Shown here one piece after another: positions 5,821 to 11,384 of a stretch of 11,384 bases of DNA. Position 1 is the first letter of the stretch. Every line of letters starts with the position of its first letter. A program made the position numbers and the translations under genes. Below the pieces are notes generated by a model. It saw only the letters and a list, made by a program, of their open reading frames with translations. It was not told the DNA's origin and searched no databases. Origin of the DNA: JAMORN01 sp027063545 [NCBI: bacterium] (lineage in GTDB: Bacteria > JAMORN01); assembly GCA_027063545.1 (NCBI GenBank), contig JAMORN010000052.1, forward strand, positions 1 through 11,384, read 5' to 3'.

Positions 5821-8241
5821 ATGAAAAAGGATTTAAGAGAACTTTTAAAAGAAAAGATATTAATATTAGACGGAGCAACTGGAACAGAACTTCAAAAAAA
5901 AGGTCTTCCAAAGGGAGTTTGTCCTGAATGGTGGATATATGAAAACCCAACTCCTTTAATAGAACTTCAAAGGGATTATGTAAAAAATGGATCTATGGCT
6001 GTTTTAGCCCCTACATTTGGAGCAAATAGAATAAAACTATCAAACTATGGCCTTGAGAATAAAACTAGGTTTTTAAACAAAGAACTTGTAAAAATATCAA
6101 GAAAGGCTGTAGGTAAGGATATATATGTTTTGGGAGATATATCCTCAACAGGAAAATTTGTTGAACCTTTTGGAGAACTTCCTTTTGAGGAGGCTGTTAA
6201 TGTTTATAAAGAGCAGGTAGAAGCTTTGGTTGAGGCTGGTGTTGATGGATTTTTTATAGAAACAATGATAGATATTCAAGAGGCAAGGGCTGCTCTTATT
6301 GCTGTAAAGGAAACAATTGATCTTCCTGTTTTTGTTTCTATGACATATGAAATGGATGGCCATACACTAACAGGTTCTGATCCTATAACAGCCTCAATAA
6401 CTCTTGCCAGTTTAGGAGCTGATGCTGTTGGAGCAAATTGTTCTACAGGTCCTGATAGAATGGTTGAGGTTATAAAAAAGATCAAAGAGGTTGTTAGTAT
6501 TCCTGTTTTAGCAAAGCCAAATGCTGGACTACCTAAATTAAAGGACGGAAAAACAGTTTTTGATATGGGTCCAGAGGAGTTTGCCTCATTTTTACCTAAA
6601 TTTTATGAGTATGGTATAAATATAATAGGTGGTTGTTGTGGAACAACCCCTGATCATATAAAATTAGTTAGTGAGTTTTTTAAGGATAAAAAGCCTATTC
6701 CTCCAAAACACAAAAAACTTCCTCCTATAGCAACCTCTACAAGAAAGAGTGTTTTATTTGATATAGATGGCGAGTTTATTATAATAGGGGAGAGGATAAA
6801 CCCTACAGGAAAAAAGAAGCTAAAAGAAGATATAAAGAATAAAAACTATGTTTCTATTAAAAAACTTGCTTTAGAGCAAAAAAATGCTGGTGCACATCTT
6901 CTAGATATAAACGTAGGAGTTCCTTCAGTTGATGAGGTTGAGGTAGCAAAAGAGGTTATACCTCAGATATTAAAAATTGTAGATACACCTCTTGTTATTG
7001 ATTCTTCAAATGTTGAGGTATTTGAGAGGATTTTAAGAATATATCCGGGAAGAGCAGTTATCAACTCTATTTCTTTTGAAAAACATAAATATGAAAAACT
7101 TCTTCCATTGGTAAAAAAATATGGTTCTTTATTTATATTTTTACCTCTTTCAGAAAAAGGAATACCAAAAAGTATTAAAGAGAAAATAGAAATAACAAAA
7201 AAGGCTTTAGATGTTTTTGAAAAAGAATATAATATTCCAAAAGAATATATGATAATAGATGGGCTTGTTATGACTGTATCAACTGGTAGTGAAAATGCAA
7301 AACTATTTCTTGATTACATAGAGTGGGTATATAAAAATATAAAACTTCCAACAACAGCTGGGCTTTCAAATATTAGTTTTGGTCTTCCAAATAGAAAGAT
7401 TATAAACACAACATTTCTTTCTATGGCAACCTCAAAAGGCTTAACCTCTGCTATTATTAATCCAAACTCTAAGGAAATGATGGATACCATATGCACTATA
7501 AACCTTCTTAAAGGAGCAGATAAAAACGCACTGAAATATATAGAAAGATTCTCTCAAGAAATATCTGAAGATGACCTTAAAAAACAGAAAAAAACAGAAA
7601 ACATAGAAAACCTTCCATTAGATAAAAGACTATATAAAATGGTTGTTGATGGAACAGACGATTTCTTGGAGGAGGTTGTTAATAATCTGTTAAAAGAGAA
7701 ATCTCCTCAGGATATAATGGATCATATTTTAATTCCAGCAATAAGGGAAGTTGGAGACTTATATGATAAAAAGATATATTTTCTTCCACAACTTATGATG
7801 AGTGCAAATGTTATGCAAAAGGCTGTCAAAATACTGGAACCTCTTTTAAGAAAGGAGTCCAACGAAGAAAAGGGTGTTGTTGTTTTTGCAACAGTAAAAG
7901 GTGATATTCATGATATAGGAAAAAATATTGTTATTTTAATGTTAAGAAATAATGGTTTTAAGGTTATTGATTTAGGAAAGGATGTTGATCTTGATACAAT
8001 AATAGAGGCAGCAATAAAAAACAATGCTGATATTATAGGTCTTTCTGCTTTAATGACAACAACAATGACAGAGATGCCAAATGTGATAAAAAAGGTTAGA
8101 GAGTTGGGTCTTAAAGCAAAGGTTATGGTTGGTGGAGCAGTTGTTGATGAGGAGTATGCTAAATTAATTGGTGCTGATGGATATTCAAAGGATGCTGCAG
8201 AGGCTGTTAAGGTTGCAACAAAACTTTTAGAAGAAAAATAA
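5821..8241 (+). CDS. metH: B12-dependent methionine synthase, three-module form lacking the reactivation domain
   Basis: Transfers methyl from 5-methyltetrahydrofolate through cobalamin to homocysteine. Domains in order: homocysteine-binding barrel (about 10-290) with DGATGTELQ and zinc ligands Cys207, Cys272 and Cys273 (GANCSTGP, GGCCGTTPDH); pterin-binding barrel (about 310-570) with GERINPTG (323-330), DINVG (362-366) and GLSNISFGLPNR (514-525); a Lys-rich linker (about 580-600); cap helices with FLPQLMMSANVMQ (654-666); and the B12 domain with base-off motif DIHDIG (His697), SALMTTTM (742-749) and GGA (771-773). It stops at residue 806 right after the B12 domain. The AdoMet reactivation domain of E. 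coli MetH (about 1227 residues) is absent, as in the Thermotoga enzyme, so a separate reactivator is expected. The start has GGGGAG at 5807-5812. The upstream gap is 27 nt, too short for a riboswitch. It is the last gene of the operon. Confidence 0.94.
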   Translation: MKKDLRELLKEKILILDGATGTELQKKGLPKGVCPEWWIYENPTPLIELQRDYVKNGSMAVLAPTFGANRIKLSNYGLENKTRFLNKELVKISRKAVGKDIYVLGDISSTGKFVEPFGELPFEEAVNVYKEQVEALVEAGVDGFFIETMIDIQEARAALIAVKETIDLPVFVSMTYEMDGHTLTGSDPITASITLASLGADAVGANCSTGPDRMVEVIKKIKEVVSIPVLAKPNAGLPKLKDGKTVFDMGPEEFASFLPKFYEYGINIIGGCCGTTPDHIKLVSEFFKDKKPIPPKHKKLPPIATSTRKSVLFDIDGEFIIIGERINPTGKKKLKEDIKNKNYVSIKKLALEQKNAGAHLLDINVGVPSVDEVEVAKEVIPQILKIVDTPLVIDSSNVEVFERILRIYPGRAVINSISFEKHKYEKLLPLVKKYGSLFIFLPLSEKGIPKSIKEKIEITKKALDVFEKEYNIPKEYMIIDGLVMTVSTGSENAKLFLDYIEWVYKNIKLPTTAGLSNISFGLPNRKIINTTFLSMATSKGLTSAIINPNSKEMMDTICTINLLKGADKNALKYIERFSQEISEDDLKKQKKTENIENLPLDKRLYKMVVDGTDDFLEEVVNNLLKEKSPQDIMDHILIPAIREVGDLYDKKIYFLPQLMMSANVMQKAVKILEPLLRKESNEEKGVVVFATVKGDIHDIGKNIVILMLRNNGFKVIDLGKDVDLDTIIEAAIKNNADIIGLSALMTTTMTEMPNVIKKVRELGLKAKVMVGGAVVDEEYAKLIGADGYSKDAAEAVKVATKLLEEK

Positions 8242-8261
8242 AATTATAAAAAGATTAAAAT

Positions 8262-8313
8262 AAAAAAGCCCTGAAAGAGCATAATTTAAAACTCTTTCAG
8301 GGCTTAATTTTTT
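8262..8313. terminator. Bidirectional intrinsic terminator, metH / eno
   Basis: A perfect 14 bp stem pairs 8266-8279 (AAGCCCTGAAAGAG) with 8292-8305 (CTCTTTCAGGGCTT) around a 12 nt loop. On the + strand a T run follows after AA (8308-8313). On the - strand the six A of 8262-8267 become a T run. It therefore ends the + strand operon after metH and also the convergent eno transcript. The rest of the 102 nt gap (8242-8343) is AT-rich with nothing else evident. Confidence 0.93.
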
Positions 8314-8343
8314 ATTATAGTTCTTTAATTTTCCCTTAATTTA

Positions 8344-9702
<1,359 letters not shown>

Positions 9703-11384
9703 TTAAATATCAAGATTTTTTACATATAAAGCGTTTTCTTGTATAAATTTTTTCCTTTCCTCAACATTTTCTCCCATTAAAATACTAAAAATCTGTTCAG
9801 CAACTATAGCATCCTCTATTGTAACCCTTTTTAGGATTCTTGTTTCATAATTCATAGTTGTTTCCCAGAGTTCATCCTTATCCATCTCACCTAACCCTTT
9901 AAATCTTTGAACTTGAATTAATTTTTCTCCTTTTTCTTCCATGTCTTTTAATTTTTTATCTTTTTCTTCTTCTGTGTATACATAGTATATTTTTTCTTTT
10001 TTACCAGATCGTGCTTTTATTTTATATAAAGGAGGCATAGCAATATAAACATGACCATTCTCTATTAGAGGTTTTAAATATCTATAAAAGAGTGTTAATA
10101 ATAAAATTTGAATATGACTACCATCAACATCAGCATCTGTCATAAAGATTATTTTTCCGTATCTTAGTTTTGATATATCAAAATTATCTCCAAATCCTGT
10201 TCCTAATGCTGTTATAATACTTTTAATTTCATCATTTGTTAAAATCTTATGAGGATTTGATTTCTCTACATTTAAAATCTTACCCTTTAAAGGAAGTATT
10301 GCTTGATAGTTTCTATCTCTTCCCTGTTTTGCATTACCACCTGCAGAATCTCCCTCAACTATAAAAAGTTCGCTTTTTGCTGGATCTTTAGAAATACAAT
10401 CTGTTAATTTTCCCGGTAAAGATGTTGAATCTAAGAAATTTTTTCTTTTTATTTGCTTTGCTTTTCTTGCAGCTTCTCTTGCTTCTGCATTATTAATAAC
10501 TTTCTTACAAATAGCCTCTGCAATCTTTGGATTATCTTCAAAATACTGATCTAAATAACCTTTTACTATAGAATAAACAATACCTCTTACCTCACTATTT
10601 CCCAATCTTCCCTTTGTTTGTCCTTCAAATTGTGGTTCTTTCACATAAACACTAACAACAGCAGTTAATCCTTCTTTTACATCATCACCTGTTATTTGAA
10701 GTTTAGATTGCTGCTTTGTTAGTAGATTATGGTCTTTGATATATTTATTTATAGAAGCTGTTAAAGCACTTCTAAAACCAGAAACATGTGTTCCACCATC
10801 TTTGGTTCTAATATTATTCACATATGAGAATATTATTTCAGAATATTCTGTATTATATCTAAAAGCAATTTGAAGAGGAACCTCATAATCCTTTTTTTCT
10901 ATAACTATTACCTCTTTATGTAGAGGAGTTTTTCCAGAATCTAGAAAATTAACAAACTCAACTAATCCACCTTCATAATGAAAAACTTCTTTTTTTCCAT
11001 TTCTTTCATCTTCTATTGTTATCTCAAGCCCAGGATTTAAAAATGCAAGCTCTCTTAATCTTTCTGCTATTCTATCATAATGAAATACTGTCGTTTCTTT
11101 AAAAATCTCTGGATCAGGAGAGAATATAACCTTTGTTCCTGTATGATTTTTTATATCTGAAGAGTTTATATAATCAATTAAATAAAACTGAACCCTATCT
11201 TCTAGTTTTCTTAATGTTTCAACAGAAAGTTCTCCCAATACTTCTAGTTTTGTTTTTGTAATTCCTCTCTCATATCTTTGATAATATATCTTTCCATCTC
11301 TTATTATATAAACCTCAAGATAGGTACTTAAAGCATTAACACAACTTACACCTACACCATGAAGACCTCCAGAGATCTTATAAG
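9703..11384 (-). CDS. gyrB: DNA gyrase subunit B, N-terminal part outside window
   Basis: The ATPase/TOPRIM subunit of DNA gyrase, which with GyrA introduces negative supercoils. There are 559 codons before TAA at 9703-9705. The frame stays open to the window edge, reading YKISGGLHGVGVSCVNALST at its visible start, so about 100-110 N-terminal residues with the first part of the GHKL ATP site are missing. The TTG at 11238 is an internal Leu, not a start. Visible parts are the ATP-lid motif GGLHGVG, the transducer domain with the QTKGRLGN segment and switch Lys, the TOPRIM motifs EGDSAGGNAKQGRDR (near 10310-10356) and MTDADVDGSHI (near 10113-10143), and the C-terminal QRFKGLGEMD with tail KNLDI. 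It lacks the extra domain inserted in E. coli GyrB. ParE (topoisomerase IV) is the main alternative and is not excluded, but the motifs and tail favour GyrB. It lies upstream of eno on the same strand. Confidence 0.93.
   Translation of the reverse strand, partial: YKISGGLHGVGVSCVNALSTYLEVYIIRDGKIYYQRYERGITKTKLEVLGELSVETLRKLEDRVQFYLIDYINSSDIKNHTGTKVIFSPDPEIFKETTVFHYDRIAERLRELAFLNPGLEITIEDERNGKKEVFHYEGGLVEFVNFLDSGKTPLHKEVIVIEKKDYEVPLQIAFRYNTEYSEIIFSYVNNIRTKDGGTHVSGFRSALTASINKYIKDHNLLTKQQSKLQITGDDVKEGLTAVVSVYVKEPQFEGQTKGRLGNSEVRGIVYSIVKGYLDQYFEDNPKIAEAICKKVINNAEAREAARKAKQIKRKNFLDSTSLPGKLTDCISKDPAKSELFIVEGDSAGGNAKQGRDRNYQAILPLKGKILNVEKSNPHKILTNDEIKSIITALGTGFGDNFDISKLRYGKIIFMTDADVDGSHIQILLLTLFYRYLKPLIENGHVYIAMPPLYKIKARSGKKEKIYYVYTEEEKDKKLKDMEEKGEKLIQVQRFKGLGEMDKDELWETTMNYETRILKRVTIEDAIVAEQIFSILMGENVEERKKFIQENALYVKNLDI

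Noticed and set aside
9703-11238. A short 511-residue GyrB starting at TTG 11238
   Set aside because: The reading frame continues to the window edge with the conserved GGLHGVG ATP-lid motif, so the gene is cut by the window, not short.

Overview
The window is AT-rich bacterial chromosome (roughly 30% GC by eye) with dense housekeeping genes, short gaps, and mostly clear AGGAG-type ribosome binding sites. Nothing looks like a phage, a transposon, a CRISPR array or an RNA gene. Flagellin implies a flagellated cell. GmhB (ADP-heptose pathway) hints at a Gram-negative envelope. The UbiA-family enzyme most resembles the prenyltransferase that adds the second prenyl chain to archaeal-type ether lipids, a gene also reported in bacteria of the FCB group and related lineages. 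A MetH without its reactivation domain recalls deep-branching anaerobes such as Thermotoga. The phylum cannot be fixed from this sequence; a low-GC, possibly anaerobic or thermophilic uncultured lineage is an inference only.

Layout: (1) 1-261, + strand, the C-terminal end of flagellin, closed by a hairpin terminator. (2) 280-3024, - strand, an operon read gmhB, pyrF, prs, vanZ-like, with 4-13 nt gaps or a 20 nt overlap and with TTG and GTG starts supported by good ribosome binding sites. (3) A 29 nt divergent gap at 3025-3053. (4) 3054-8241, + strand, an operon of ubiA-like prenyltransferase, dtd, a family 2 glycosyltransferase, pcm and a three-module metH. It ends in a perfect 14 bp hairpin that also serves the convergent enolase. 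(5) 8344-11384, - strand, enolase preceded by gyrB, which runs off the window at its N-terminal side.

How the genes fit together: prs supplies PRPP and pyrF completes UMP synthesis from it. The + strand operon mixes envelope or lipid functions (prenyltransferase, glycosyltransferase), two stereochemical quality-control enzymes (Dtd on tRNA, Pcm on protein) and methionine synthesis, which could refill the AdoMet that Pcm consumes. Enolase and gyrase B are core functions. I see no convincing new multi-gene system. The points most worth checking are the ether-lipid-type prenyltransferase, a Dtd with Pro in place of the conserved Ser of its SQxxL motif, a MetH that needs an external reactivator, and the 29 nt divergent gap with no ribosome binding site on either side.
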